NCBI GenBank assembly: GCA_900290255.1
Contig: OMOD01000129.1
Coordinates: 1-58,828 of the forward strand
DNA from: Candidatus Sulfotelmatobacter kueseliae
GTDB taxonomy: Bacteria > Acidobacteriota > Terriglobia > Terriglobales > Acidobacteriaceae
Length of the DNA: 58,828 bases
Reading direction: 5' to 3'
Below the pieces are notes generated by a model, which saw only the letters and a program-made list of their open reading frames with translations, was not told the DNA's origin and ran no database searches. The translations under genes and the position numbers were made by a program. This document shows, piece by piece, positions 19,778 through 27,940 of the stretch; position 1 is the first letter of the stretch; every line of letters starts with the position of its first letter.

Positions 19778-20488
19778 CTACCGGTACGCGTACGGATATC
19801 TTCGCCGCCGCTCAGGGAACAGCTTGATCATCACTATCCCGGCGATGAAGCCGCCCACGTGTGCCCACACCGCCACGCCGCCAATATCGCGGTGCAGGCG
19901 TGCGACCGCCAAGGCGTCGGCTCCCTCGAGAAACTGCAGCACAAACCAGTAGCCCAGGATGAGCCAGGCAGGGACATAAAAGAAAAACACAAAGAAGAAC
20001 CAGGTCAAGACGCGCGCCCTGGGAAATACTACAAAATACGCGCCGAGCACTCCCGCGATTGCGCCACTCGCCCCAACCATTCCAATATGTGAATGAGGGT
20101 AGACCGCGATTTGCGCGGCATCGGCAAGCACTCCGGAGATCAGATAGAACGAGAGATAGTTGAAATGTCCAAGGTAATCTTCAACGTTGTCCCCAAAGAT
20201 ATAAAGGAACAACATATTGCTGAGCACGTGCGCCCAACCCTCGTGTAGAAACATCGCGCTAAACAGCGGAAACACGGCTTGCTGGATGCTGTGGTGCCAG
20301 GTTCCCGTGAGCAGTGCCGTGATGTTTTGCGGAACCAGCGCAAAATGATCGAAGAGGACCTTCAGATCAGACCGCCCGAGCGACAACTCAAACAGGAAAA
20401 TCAGAACATTTAGCGCAATCAAGAATGCATTTACATAGGGAGTGCTATATCGGGGCTGGTCATCGCGGAGAGGGACGGGGATGATCAT
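19778..20488 (-). CDS. Rhomboid-family intramembrane serine protease
   Basis: A 236-residue membrane protein with about six helices. The catalytic Ser sits in GMVGASGAIAGVLG and the catalytic His in VWAHVGGFIAG; the family-typical FLHEGWAHVLSNMLFLYIFG precedes them. It should cut membrane-spanning substrates. It starts at ATG 20488 with no clear Shine-Dalgarno sequence and diverges from truB across a tract of repeat DNA. Confidence 0.9.
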   Translation of the reverse strand: MIIPVPLRDDQPRYSTPYVNAFLIALNVLIFLFELSLGRSDLKVLFDHFALVPQNITALLTGTWHHSIQQAVFPLFSAMFLHEGWAHVLSNMLFLYIFGDNVEDYLGHFNYLSFYLISGVLADAAQIAVYPHSHIGMVGASGAIAGVLGAYFVVFPRARVLTWFFFVFFFYVPAWLILGYWFVLQFLEGADALAVARLHRDIGGVAVWAHVGGFIAGIVMIKLFPERRRRYPYAYR

Positions 20489-20496
20489 CGGAAAGT

Positions 20497-20598
20497 TTGG
20501 TAATCTAGCCCTTTGGCAATTGCGCAGTCAAGGCCGTCAGCAATGGCTCGCCGACAATGAGTCCGAAAATTACCCAATTACCAACTTACCAAATCCTC
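20497..20598. repeat. Inverted repeat of TTGGTAA-type units before truB
   Basis: The left arm around GGTAATCTAGCCCTTTGGCA and the right arm around AATTACCCAATTACCAAC are made of degenerate TAATTGG/TTGGTAA units. It fills the divergent rhomboid-truB gap and ends just before the truB ATG. A similar tract is at 48586-48706. Confidence 0.55.
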
Positions 20599-20600
20599 TC

Positions 20601-21695
20601 ATGAATGGTGTCCTGATTGTTGACAAGCCCGCGGGATTGACCTCGCACGACGTGGTCAACCGCGTCCGCCGCATTCTCGGGCAGCGTTCCGTCGGGCATC
20701 TTGGAACGCTCGATCCCATGGCCACGGGTGTTCTCCCGCTGGTCACGGGCAGCCTCACCCGCCTGGCGCAGTTCTACACCAGCGCCGAGAAGACCTACGA
20801 AGGCACGGTGCGTTTTGGATTCTCCACTGACACTTACGACGCCGAGGGCGAACCAACCAGCGTACCCCAACAGGTTGTTCTGCGAGCCGAGGACGTCGAG
20901 GCCTTGGCCGCGCACTTCCGCGGCATGATCGAGCAGATGCCGCCGCCGTTTTCCGCCAAGAAGATTCACGGCGTTCCCGCCTACAAGCTGGCCCGCAAGC
21001 ACAAGGAAGTGGTGCTGCAGCCGGTCAAAGTGGAGATCAAGGAGTTTGAGATTCTCGGCGTCGAAGGCGACCGTGCCCATTTTCGCGCCCGCGTCGCCTC
21101 AGGAACCTATATGCGCTCCGTGGCTCACGACATGGGGCAGCGCCTCGCATGCGGCGCTCATCTGGAATCGCTGCGGCGCACCGCCGTGGCCGAATTTACG
21201 CTTGCTGACGCCCATACGCTTGAACAACTCGCCGCAGCGGCCAGGACCTCCGGCCGCGAAGCGGCGAGAGCATGCAGCCCGCGGCTTCCACCGTGGGCGG
21301 ACAGAAAAAGTCAGGCCACAGCTGAGGGGCAACAGAATGGCTACAGCACGAGTCCCGAAGGGACTACTGAAAATAGCCCGCCAGTTTTACTGGCGGGTGA
21401 GGCAACAGAAAACGGCCAGCGTCCCGGAGGGACGCCTGAACTGTTGGCCGACCTTTTCTTCCATCCCCGCAAACTGCTGCCGCAGATTCCCTCGGTCACC
21501 GCTGACGAAGCCAACGCCGCCCGCATCCGCAGCGGGCGCACCGTAAATCTGCCCGAACTCTCCCGCGCCCGCCAGGTCAAAGTTTTCTACGGGCAAAGGG
21601 AACTGATCGCCATCGCTACCCGCGTCGCCGGAACGCTTTTCCATCCCGGGATCGTGCTGTGTGGCGCGGGTGTCCCCGCCCACGAGAGCCTTTAG
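20601..21695 (+). CDS. truB: tRNA pseudouridine-55 synthase with a repeat-encoded insertion
   Basis: Makes pseudouridine 55 in the T loop of tRNAs. ATG 20601 opens the usual GVLIVDKPAGLTSHDVV; the catalytic Asp is in HLGTLDPMATGVLP. The family is normally near 300 residues, and this one has 364. The excess is at about residues 217-282, translated from DNA that contains three dispersed palindromes (21351-21365, 21377-21397, 21420-21434). The C-terminal PUA-like part (NAARIRSGRTVNLPE, VKVFYGQRELIAIA) resumes afterwards, so the insertion sits between domains. Confidence 0.92.
   Translation: MNGVLIVDKPAGLTSHDVVNRVRRILGQRSVGHLGTLDPMATGVLPLVTGSLTRLAQFYTSAEKTYEGTVRFGFSTDTYDAEGEPTSVPQQVVLRAEDVEALAAHFRGMIEQMPPPFSAKKIHGVPAYKLARKHKEVVLQPVKVEIKEFEILGVEGDRAHFRARVASGTYMRSVAHDMGQRLACGAHLESLRRTAVAEFTLADAHTLEQLAAAARTSGREAARACSPRLPPWADRKSQATAEGQQNGYSTSPEGTTENSPPVLLAGEATENGQRPGGTPELLADLFFHPRKLLPQIPSVTADEANAARIRSGRTVNLPELSRARQVKVFYGQRELIAIATRVAGTLFHPGIVLCGAGVPAHESL
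21351..21434. repeat. Three palindromes in frame within truB
   Basis: AGTCCCGAAGGGACT (21351-21365), CCCGCCAGTTTTACTGGCGGG (21377-21397; the 21 bases form one hairpin) and CGTCCCGGAGGGACG (21420-21434). The outer two are versions of the same element. The truB frame reads through all three. Confidence 0.8.
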
Positions 21696-21725
21696 TCCGC
21701 ACTCACCCAGGCACGGATTTCGGCC

Positions 21726-22085
21726 TTATTCCGGGCAGGGCGCGTATACCCAATCTGGGCAATTGAAGGGCCGCGGCCCGCAACGCTTCGCTGTCGCGGG
21801 ATCCACTTTGGGCAGCACCTCGCCGGTCTTGGCGTCCACTCCCCGATATTCGGTGCCGGAGCCGGTATCGATGGCCACCAGCCAAACTTCATCAGTTTGG
21901 CCTTCGACTCGGGCGTAGGACGCGTGGCACGCCTTGGCAGGGCCTTTGTAATCCTTCAGGGCAGCCATGCACGCCTGCTTCGGACAATGGGGACCGGCCG
22001 GCTGATCCTTGGTCTGCTCATTCTGCGCAAAGCCGGCGGTTGACATAAAGAACAAGCAAAGAACGAAAGCGGCAAATTGTTTCAT
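21726..22085 (-). CDS. Small secreted Cys-rich protein
   Basis: A 119-residue protein of unknown function. ATG 22085 follows GGGAGGAATCC and opens a signal peptide (ending GFAQ). The mature part has six cysteines (HCPKQAC, KACHAS, KRCGP, FNCPDW, APCPE), fitting disulfides after export. It converges with truB 30 bases away. Confidence 0.65.
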   Translation of the reverse strand: MKQFAAFVLCLFFMSTAGFAQNEQTKDQPAGPHCPKQACMAALKDYKGPAKACHASYARVEGQTDEVWLVAIDTGSGTEYRGVDAKTGEVLPKVDPATAKRCGPRPFNCPDWVYAPCPE

Positions 22086-22354
22086 GGATTCCTCCCTTGA
22101 AATGCTGCGAGCACGCGAAAGCCCTCGTCCGATTCTAGGCCCAGAGGAAACAGAGACGAAAGGGAAATGGTAGTTCTAAGGCGGAGACGGGGTTCGGTTC
22201 TTCCCGAAACAGGGCTAGGGGATCGAGAGCTTGCGAGAGGGGGCAGCCCTGACCCAATGTCCGATAAGAAGTATTATGTAAACTAGCAAAGCCGCCAGCC
22301 GATGGCCGCTGATGATGGTGGTGGTGGTGAGCCTCTAAAAACCAACCCGCGAAC

Positions 22355-22840
22355 CTACATCTTGTACTTCCCCAGATCCTCGTCGTTCAACCCGTCCAGC
22401 CACTTGCGCAGTTCCTCGCTCGTGGTCTTATCCGACAGGTTGGCGGCAAGCTTAGAACTCTTCAGCACCAGATCGTCGACGAAGATCGGACAATCCACGC
22501 GCAAGGCCAGCGCCAGCGCATCCGATGGCCGCGAGTCAATGCTGATCACCTCGCCGCCCCGCTCCAGCCAGATCACGGCATAAAACGTGTCCTCGCGCAG
22601 TTCAGTCACCACCACTTTGTGGACCTGCGTCTCCAAACCCGTCAACACGTTCTTGATCAGGTCATGCGTCATCGGCCGCGGCGTCGAGACCTTCTCCATT
22701 TCCAGCGCAATCGCGTTGGCTTCATACACCCCCACCCAGATCGGCAGCACCGTGTCCCCGGCGACATCCTTCAGGATGACGATGGGCGAATTCGTCACTG
22801 GATCCATGAGCAGACCACGAATTGTCATTTCAATCTCCAT
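22355..22840 (-). CDS. Bifunctional nuclease family (DUF151) protein
   Basis: A 161-residue protein of the BFN/DUF151 family. The core VILKDVAGDTVLPIWVGVYEANAIA, RPMTHDLI and SIDSRPSDALALALR is typical. ATG 22840 follows GGAGAAGGCG. Plant members have DNase/RNase activity; the bacterial role is less clear. It lies 41 bases after miaB on the same strand, and the miaB-bfn order suggests co-transcription. Confidence 0.88.
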   Translation of the reverse strand: MEIEMTIRGLLMDPVTNSPIVILKDVAGDTVLPIWVGVYEANAIALEMEKVSTPRPMTHDLIKNVLTGLETQVHKVVVTELREDTFYAVIWLERGGEVISIDSRPSDALALALRVDCPIFVDDLVLKSSKLAANLSDKTTSEELRKWLDGLNDEDLGKYKM

Positions 22841-22881
22841 CGCCTTCTCCGATCCCATCCCTCGCGCCGATGATTTCCCTC

Positions 22882-24342
22882 TTATACCATCAATTCGCCG
22901 GCCAAGCTGTTCGGGAAGCAGGCGGTGACGACCACCTGGGCATAAGCTCCGACGTTCGGGCCTGTGCTGGCCGAGGCGGTAAAGTTCACGATCTTGTTCT
23001 GCGACGTGCGGCCGACCCACTGGCCGCGCGGCTGGTTATAAGCTTCGACCATTACTTCAACTGGTGACCCTAATAGTCTGTTGTGCTTCGTGATCTGAAT
23101 CTCCTTCTGCCGTGTCATCAAAACTTCCAGGCGGCGCGCTTTTTCGGCATCAGGGATGGCATCTTCGAGGCGGAGAGCGGGAGTGTTCGGCCGGGGCGAA
23201 TACTTGAAGGAGAAGATAGCGTCGAAACCGACCTCATCGAGCAAGGTCAGGGTTTCCTCAAATTCCGCTTCCGTCTCGCCCGGGAAGCCGACGATGACGT
23301 CAGTGGTGATGGCGATCTCGCGGCGGGCGGATCGCATCCAGGCGATGCGCTCGAGGTATTGGTCACGGGTGTAGAGGCGCTGCATGGCGTGGAGCACGCG
23401 CGTCGAACCGCTCTGCACCGGCAGATGGACGTGATCGCAGAGAGTGGGTACGGCATCAATGGCGGCCACGATATCCCGGCCAAAATCCCGTGGGTGAGAG
23501 GTGGTGAAACGCACCCGTTTGATGCCGGGAACTTCGCCCACGGCGGCCAGCAATTCGGCGAAGCTTTTCTTGGAAGCCGGCTTCCCTGCCGGATCTTTGT
23601 ACGAATTCACGTTCTGGCCGAGCAACTGAATTTCGGTGTAGCCGAGATCGGCCATCTGGCGGGCTTCGGCGAGAACTGAGTCCGAGGTTCGGCTGCGCTC
23701 CTTGCCGCGGGTGAAGGGCACGACGCAATAGGCGCAGAACTTGTCGCAGCCCTCGATGATGGTGATATATCCGCGGTGAGGGTTGTTGCGGGCGGTGAAT
23801 TCGGTCTCGAAACACTGGTCGGTCTGGCGGTCGTCGAGGCCGGTGATGCGAATGAGTTGCGAGTCCCGAGTTCCGAGTCGCGAGCCCCGGGGAGTTGCAA
23901 TTGTGGCGTGCCCCACGTCTCCCCGGCTTTGGGAGACGTGGGTGAAGGACTGTTCTGATAACTCGGACGCCTCCAATTGCGCCAGCATCTGGGGCAGCTT
24001 GCGGTACGAGGCCGAGCCGCAGACCAGCGAAACATGCGGAGCGCGCTCAAAAATCTTTTCGCCCTCCTGCTGCGCGACGCAGCCGAGCACGCCGAAGCGC
24101 TTGCCCTCGGCCTGCAGCTTCTTGTAATCGGCGAGGCGGTGAAAGACCTTCTGCTCGGCCTTGTCGCGGATGGAGCAGGTGTTGTAGAGGATGAGGTCGG
24201 CCTGCTCGACGGTTTCCACCTGGCGGTATCCCTGCTGGAGGAGCGTGCCGACGACTTTTTCCGAGTCGTGGACGTTCATCTGGCAGCCGAATGTTTCCAG
24301 GTAGAAAGTCTTCCGCGCACCGTTTTGCGCAACCCCAGACAT
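22882..24342 (-). CDS. miaB: tRNA-2-methylthio-N6-adenosine synthase with a repeat-encoded insertion
   Basis: Radical-SAM enzyme that adds the 2-methylthio group at A37 of tRNAs. The N-terminal UPF0004 domain has Cys residues in FGCQMN, NTCSIR and LGCVAQ. The radical-SAM cluster is CDKFCAYC, and a C-terminal TRAM domain follows (SPVEVMVEAYNQ...). The length is 486 residues, more than usual, because residues about 130-165 (SFTHVSQSRGDVGHATIATP and on) are translated from a dispersed hairpin (23908-23944) and an adjacent GAGTCCCGAG-type tract. The insertion lies between the UPF0004 and SAM domains, where a loop can be tolerated. Confidence 0.93.
   Translation of the reverse strand: MSGVAQNGARKTFYLETFGCQMNVHDSEKVVGTLLQQGYRQVETVEQADLILYNTCSIRDKAEQKVFHRLADYKKLQAEGKRFGVLGCVAQQEGEKIFERAPHVSLVCGSASYRKLPQMLAQLEASELSEQSFTHVSQSRGDVGHATIATPRGSRLGTRDSQLIRITGLDDRQTDQCFETEFTARNNPHRGYITIIEGCDKFCAYCVVPFTRGKERSRTSDSVLAEARQMADLGYTEIQLLGQNVNSYKDPAGKPASKKSFAELLAAVGEVPGIKRVRFTTSHPRDFGRDIVAAIDAVPTLCDHVHLPVQSGSTRVLHAMQRLYTRDQYLERIAWMRSARREIAITTDVIVGFPGETEAEFEETLTLLDEVGFDAIFSFKYSPRPNTPALRLEDAIPDAEKARRLEVLMTRQKEIQITKHNRLLGSPVEVMVEAYNQPRGQWVGRTSQNKIVNFTASASTGPNVGAYAQVVVTACFPNSLAGELMV
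23855..23944. repeat. Hairpin element and degenerate tandem tract in frame within miaB
   Basis: 23908-23944 has stem CCCCACGTCTCCCC / GGGAGACGTGGG and, read on the minus strand, ends with GTGGGGCAC like the family at 26529, 31543, 32147 and 52632. Next to it, 23855-23890 is a tandem of GAGTCCCGAGTTCC-like units. Confidence 0.75.
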
Positions 24343-24364
24343 AGAGCAAGTATAGCGCGGAAAA

Positions 24365-24460
24365 TCCCCACCCTAGCGCCGCAAGAAACGCCACGTTAGG
24401 ACGGAGCACCCGGCTTCTCACCGATTACTGACTGGCCACTGATCACTGATCACTAGCCAC
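24365..24460. repeat. Degenerate hairpin element and short tandem tract upstream of miaB
   Basis: 24365-24411 resembles the CCCCACCCT...GGAGCACCC hairpin family but with imperfect pairing. 24419-24460 is a run of ACTGATCACT-like units. Confidence 0.5.
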
Positions 24461-24935
24461 TGCCTTTCTCGGTGAACTTCTTCAGCATGTCGAGCACTCC
24501 CACCCAGCCGCCGGTGTAGTCCTTGCGCGCGATCGGCAGCGAGGCGAGGCCGCTGTGGGTGACCTTCACGTGCGTGCCGCCGGCCTGGGGAGTGAGCTCC
24601 CAGCGGACGACGGTGCGGATCGATTTGTTGTCGTGCCAGTTTCCGAACCAGGTGTAGACGAGAAGGCGGGGAGGATCGAATTCGACGATCTCTCCGTGGC
24701 ATTCGAACTCCCTGACGTTGTTCACCACGGCCGTGCCTGCTTCCGTGTTGTAGCGGTAGCGGCCACCGAGGCGGGCATCCATTTCCCAGAGATGAATAGG
24801 GCAGGACGGGTCGGTGAACCACTGCTTGAGCTGGGCGGCGTCGGTCAGGGCCTGGAAGACGCGTGCCGGAGGCGCGGCAATGTGAATCTCGCCGACGACG
24901 GCATCCCGGTCGGGGGTGACTGCTGTGGTTGCCAT
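24453..24935 (-). CDS. SRPBCC (AHSA1-like) protein, last gene of the ArsR operon
   Basis: A 160-residue START-like protein with a ligand pocket. The typical order is visible: IHIAAPPARVFQALTDAAQLKQWF, ARLGGRYRY, EIVEFDPPRLLVYTW and a closing helix GGWVGVLDMLKKFTEK. ATG 24935 follows GGAGAGAAGCTC. It is a close paralogue of the next gene upstream and lies 14 bases after it. Function is unknown; such proteins commonly sit beside ArsR regulators. Confidence 0.85.
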   Translation of the reverse strand: MATTAVTPDRDAVVGEIHIAAPPARVFQALTDAAQLKQWFTDPSCPIHLWEMDARLGGRYRYNTEAGTAVVNNVREFECHGEIVEFDPPRLLVYTWFGNWHDNKSIRTVVRWELTPQAGGTHVKVTHSGLASLPIARKDYTGGWVGVLDMLKKFTEKGSG

Positions 24936-24949
24936 GAGCTTCTCTCCAA

Positions 24950-25408
24950 TCAGTTCTCTATATTCTTCTTAATATCGGCGAGCACACCCGGCCATCCGCC
25001 GGCGTAGTCCTTGCATGCAGCAGGCTCGCTGGCCAGGCCGCTGTGCGTAACCTTCACGTGCGTTCCGGATTTCGTGGGCGTTAATTCCCAGCGAACGATC
25101 GACCGGTGCTTGGGATTGTCGTGGAAGTTCGCAAACCAGGTATATGCGAGGAGACGGGGAGGATCGATTTCAAGAATCTCTCCGTCGTGGCGGACGACGT
25201 TGACGCCGTGGTGGGGCTTCGCCATGCGCATTTCCAAACGCCACTTGCCGCCAACGCGCAAGTCCATCTCGAAAACATCGAGATAAGGGGCGCGGCGCCG
25301 CACGGTGCCGGCGTCACAGATTCCACGGAAAACGAGGTCGGCGGGTGCAGCCATGTCGATCTCGCTGACGATTGTGTCGTTGTCGGGTGTGACGGTCAAT
25401 GTAGCCAT
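24950..25408 (-). CDS. SRPBCC (AHSA1-like) protein
   Basis: A 152-residue paralogue of the neighbouring SRPBCC protein (shared WELTP, GTHVKVTHSGLAS, KDYAGGW). ATG 25408 follows GAGGAGCATTC. The pair probably arose by tandem duplication. A dispersed repeat (25440-25492) separates it from the upstream secreted protein, so the operon may be attenuated there. Confidence 0.85.
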   Translation of the reverse strand: MATLTVTPDNDTIVSEIDMAAPADLVFRGICDAGTVRRRAPYLDVFEMDLRVGGKWRLEMRMAKPHHGVNVVRHDGEILEIDPPRLLAYTWFANFHDNPKHRSIVRWELTPTKSGTHVKVTHSGLASEPAACKDYAGGWPGVLADIKKNIEN

Positions 25409-25439
25409 GAATGCTCCTCGCTCACTACGATCCTCAGCG

Positions 25440-25492
25440 CGAAGTTCCCTCGCCCCCGCTGGTGAAGGCGCGGGGGCTTCGGGATGACGCCT
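25440..25492. repeat. Dispersed CCCTCG...CGGGATGACG element
   Basis: Very similar to 29528-29577: GTTCCCTCGCCCCCGCTGG, GTGAAGGCGCGGGGGCTTCG, GGATGACGCC. It has internal pairing CCCCCGC/GCGGGGG. Confidence 0.75.
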
Positions 25493-25510
25493 TCAGGGTC
25501 GAACAGGGCG

Positions 25511-26014
25511 TTACATTTTGCGGCGTAGATCGAAGACTTCTTTCGTCTCCTTGCCATGGTCGAGGAACGTCCACTCCTCGGTGTGGTGATTTTCGTCGAG
25601 CAAGGTCAGCACCATGCGCTGCATGTGACCGGCATCGGGCGTGGCGAGATTGGTGGCATCGATGAAATTGAAGCTGATGGTCTTGCCGTCAGGCGAAAGG
25701 CTGGCCTGCATGCGCGGCTGGTTGCCGGCGCCACAATAGTGGGTCATGAGTAGACGCTGGGGGCCGTCGAGATGGAACATGGTGATCATATCTTCGGGAC
25801 CTTGGCCGAGGATTTCGCTCATGACGGCAGACCCGCCGGCGGTAACTTTGAAGCTGACTTGCAAAACTCGGCCGTCGGGAGCCTTCGATTCCCACGTGCC
25901 GGGCATGCTCTTGATGGCGGTGAAGGCTTTCTGGGCGTCGGTCTGGGCGAAGGCCGCGGTGGCGGCCAAGGCGGCGAGAACGATCAGCGTTACGACTCGA
26001 AGCGATTTCGTCAT
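25511..26014 (-). CDS. Secreted protein of unknown function in the ArsR operon
   Basis: A 167-residue protein with a signal peptide (MTKSLRVVTLIVLAALAATA). ATG 26014 follows GAGAGGAAAATACC; ATG 26035 is possible. The body is a beta-rich, lipocalin-like sequence (MPGTWESKAPDGRVLQVSFK, GQGPEDMITMFHLDGPQRLL, HHTEEWTFLDHGKE), resembling exported DUF1579-type proteins. It lies between arsR and the SRPBCC genes in one direction. Confidence 0.7.
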   Translation of the reverse strand: MTKSLRVVTLIVLAALAATAAFAQTDAQKAFTAIKSMPGTWESKAPDGRVLQVSFKVTAGGSAVMSEILGQGPEDMITMFHLDGPQRLLMTHYCGAGNQPRMQASLSPDGKTISFNFIDATNLATPDAGHMQRMVLTLLDENHHTEEWTFLDHGKETKEVFDLRRKM

Positions 26015-26049
26015 GGTATTTTCCTCTCTCTTCATGCTGGGCATGAGTT

Positions 26050-26445
26050 TCATCTCGATTTTCGGGGAGCGGAGTGCGCTTCCCGGGCGTGCTCGGCTTC
26101 GACAAAGGCTTTCAGGTTGTTCAGGCTTGTGGCCCAGAAGCTGCGGTACTGGTCGATCCAGGAATCAACGGCGCGCAGGGGGTCGGGATTGAGCTGGTAG
26201 ACGCGGTGCCGGCCCTGGCGCTGCTCGCGGACCAGATGCGCGCGGCGCAGCAGGCGCAGGTGCTTGGAGATAGCGGGACGGGAGACCGTAAAGGCGCTGG
26301 CAATCTGCCCGGCGGGCTGGCTGCCACGGCGCAGAAGATCGAGGACGGCGCGGCGGGTGGGATCGGCGAGGGCCTGGAAAGTGGCCTCCGTGGCGCGGCC
26401 GGTTGAGATGCGCGGGGGTGAATATGTAACCGAACGGTGACGCAT
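26050..26445 (-). CDS. ArsR-family transcriptional regulator
   Basis: A 131-residue winged-helix repressor, first gene of a four-gene unit. The core is LADPTRRAVLDLLRRGSQPA, then SAFTVSRPAISKHLRLLRRA (recognition helix) and a wing REQRQGRHRVYQL. No metal-binding CxC is seen, so it is of the metal-independent, SRPBCC-linked kind. ATG 26445 lies almost at the start of transcription predicted from the promoter at 26454-26483, so the mRNA may be nearly leaderless; an ATG at 26496 would lie upstream of the -35 box. Confidence 0.88.
   Translation of the reverse strand: MRHRSVTYSPPRISTGRATEATFQALADPTRRAVLDLLRRGSQPAGQIASAFTVSRPAISKHLRLLRRAHLVREQRQGRHRVYQLNPDPLRAVDSWIDQYRSFWATSLNNLKAFVEAEHAREAHSAPRKSR
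26425..26442. promoter_or_regulatory. Second, weaker ArsR operator candidate
   Basis: TGTAAC-CGAACG-GTGACG, a degenerate version of the site at 26450-26467, 25 bases away centre to centre. It lies in the first codons of arsR. Confidence 0.55.
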
Positions 26446-26449
26446 GATG

Positions 26450-26483
26450 TGTAACCATACAGTTACATGATGGAGGATGTCAA
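26450..26483 (-). promoter_or_regulatory. ArsR promoter with overlapping operator
   Basis: On the minus strand, TTGACA (plus 26478-26483), an 18-base spacer and TATGGT (plus 26454-26459). Over the -10 lies a perfect inverted repeat TGTAAC-N6-GTTACA (26450-26467). This arrangement is what autorepression by an ArsR protein would need. Confidence 0.75.
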
Positions 26484-26528
26484 GCACTTTTTTCATGCTG
26501 GAAAAGGAAAGGTCGGCAAAGTCAAAGT

Positions 26529-26574
26529 TTCCACCCTAACCTCGCAAAGTACGCGAGGTTAGAGTGGGGTACCC
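26529..26574. repeat. Hairpin element of the CCACCCT...AGAGTGGGGTACCC family
   Basis: Stem CCACCCTAACCTCGC pairs with GCGAGGTTAGAGTGG (15 positions, one mismatch) around AAAGTAC. Relatives at 31543-31586, 32147-32186 and 52632-52673 have other stem sequences. Confidence 0.85.
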
Positions 26575-26596
26575 AGCACTTTCCTCAGCCCCTGAC

Positions 26597-26866
26597 TTAA
26601 TCGCCGAAGCGGGCGGCAGCGCGGGCTTTGGCCTTGGCGGCTTCCTCCTCGCGATTTCGTGGAGTCGCGCTGGTTTCCAGCGAGCGAAGCAAGCGGGAGG
26701 CGACGGCGGCGACTTCGTCCACGGCCGAGAGGAAGGCGGCCTCGTTGGCCTTGGAAGGTTTATTGAAGCCGCTGATCTTGCGCACGAACTGGAGCGAAGC
26801 GGCGCGAACTTCTTCGTCGGTGACCGGGGGATCGAAGTTGAAAAGAGTTTTGATGTTTCGGCACAT
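26597..26866 (-). CDS. DUF2277 family protein
   Basis: An 89-residue protein starting MCRNIKTLFNFDPPVTDEEV with LQFVRKISGFNKPS, the hallmark of DUF2277. The second residue Cys and the MCRNIK start are conserved in that family. Function is unknown; a small cytoplasmic helical protein. It appears monocistronic. Confidence 0.85.
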   Translation of the reverse strand: MCRNIKTLFNFDPPVTDEEVRAASLQFVRKISGFNKPSKANEAAFLSAVDEVAAVASRLLRSLETSATPRNREEEAAKAKARAAARFGD

Positions 26867-26991
26867 GGGGGATGACCTCAGATTGTGACGACCCTAACCC
26901 AGAATTGGCCTTGCAGGCTGCGGAAAAGGTCTTTGTGTCTGGCAGTCTGACCTCCGCGGCTAAAGCCAGCATTGAAAATAAGTCAGCTATC

Positions 26992-27009
26992 GCAGCGCTG
27001 AAGCGCTGC
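26992..27009. repeat. CTGAAG-centred palindrome
   Basis: GCAGCGCTGAAGCGCTGC, same family as 2295-2357, with a half-copy GCGGCTAAAGCC just before (26957-26968). Confidence 0.65.
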
Positions 27010-27050
27010 GCCGCACAAAATCATGCGCAAAGGCCAGTCTTACCGCAAAC

Positions 27051-27656
27051 CTAGGGTACGCCATTCCGCACAAGATCGAGAAATGCCCGGTGGACACGAA
27101 TGTCGGGGGAGAGCTCGGGGTGGAAAGTGGCGGCCATGGCTCTTCCCTGCCGAACGACGACCGGGTCGCTACCTTCGGTGGCAAGGATTTCAACGCCTTC
27201 TCCGACGTGGACGATTTTGGGGGCGCGGATGAAAACCATTTCGAGCGGAGATTCGCGGAGAGCGCCGTCATGCGGATCGCCCGACCGGTGGCACACCAGC
27301 ATCTTGCCTTCGCGGATGGAGCTGTCAATCTGGCGCCCGTAGGCGTTACGACGGACGCGGATGTTGAGGGCGCCGAGGCCAGCCTGAGAAGGGTTTTCGA
27401 CTTCGGTGGCGAGAAGAATTGCGCCGGCGCAGGTGCCGAAGGTCGGCTTCACCTTGACGAACTGCCGGAGCTTCTCGAAGCCGGCGTCGCCCAGGAGCTT
27501 GAGGAAGGTGCCGGATTCGCCTCCGGGGATGACGAGGCCTTCGATGTGGTCAAGTTGCTCGGGCTTTTTGACGAGCACAACTTCGGCGCCCAGCTCTTCA
27601 AGCCGGCGGCGGTGGGCGTCGAAGTCACCCTGCAAGGCCAGGACACCGATGGTCAT
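27051..27656 (-). CDS. pdxT: Pyridoxal 5'-phosphate synthase glutaminase subunit
   Basis: Releases ammonia from glutamine and passes it to PdxS for vitamin B6 synthesis. A 201-residue class I amidotransferase: start MTIGVLALQGDFDAH, GLVIPGGESGT, nucleophile Cys in FGTCAGAILLA, and the His-Glu pair in AATFHPELSPD. Normal length. Usually next to pdxS; here pdxS lies about 2.7 kb upstream on the same strand. Confidence 0.95.
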   Translation of the reverse strand: MTIGVLALQGDFDAHRRRLEELGAEVVLVKKPEQLDHIEGLVIPGGESGTFLKLLGDAGFEKLRQFVKVKPTFGTCAGAILLATEVENPSQAGLGALNIRVRRNAYGRQIDSSIREGKMLVCHRSGDPHDGALRESPLEMVFIRAPKIVHVGEGVEILATEGSDPVVVRQGRAMAATFHPELSPDIRVHRAFLDLVRNGVP

Positions 27657-27940
27657 AGGAATTCGGTCTTTCGTCTCTTTGCTTCGCTCCGGACAAGCTA
27701 AGAGCAGTTGCCAACCAGGACGGCGGCCTGCATTGATTTTAGCGGATATTCTGCTCTACGCAGTGTCGAAGGATGGTAAGTGAGGGTGCGGGTCGGGCTG
27801 GACCACCGCCGTCGAGGCTAGTGCATTACTTCCTCCATTACCTTCGTAAGAACCAACCCGCGTTTTGCCCAGAGACTTGGTTTGGGCTTCCCTGACAATG
27901 TAAGGAGCCGCAGGCACCGATATTCAAGGATTTGCGAGAT

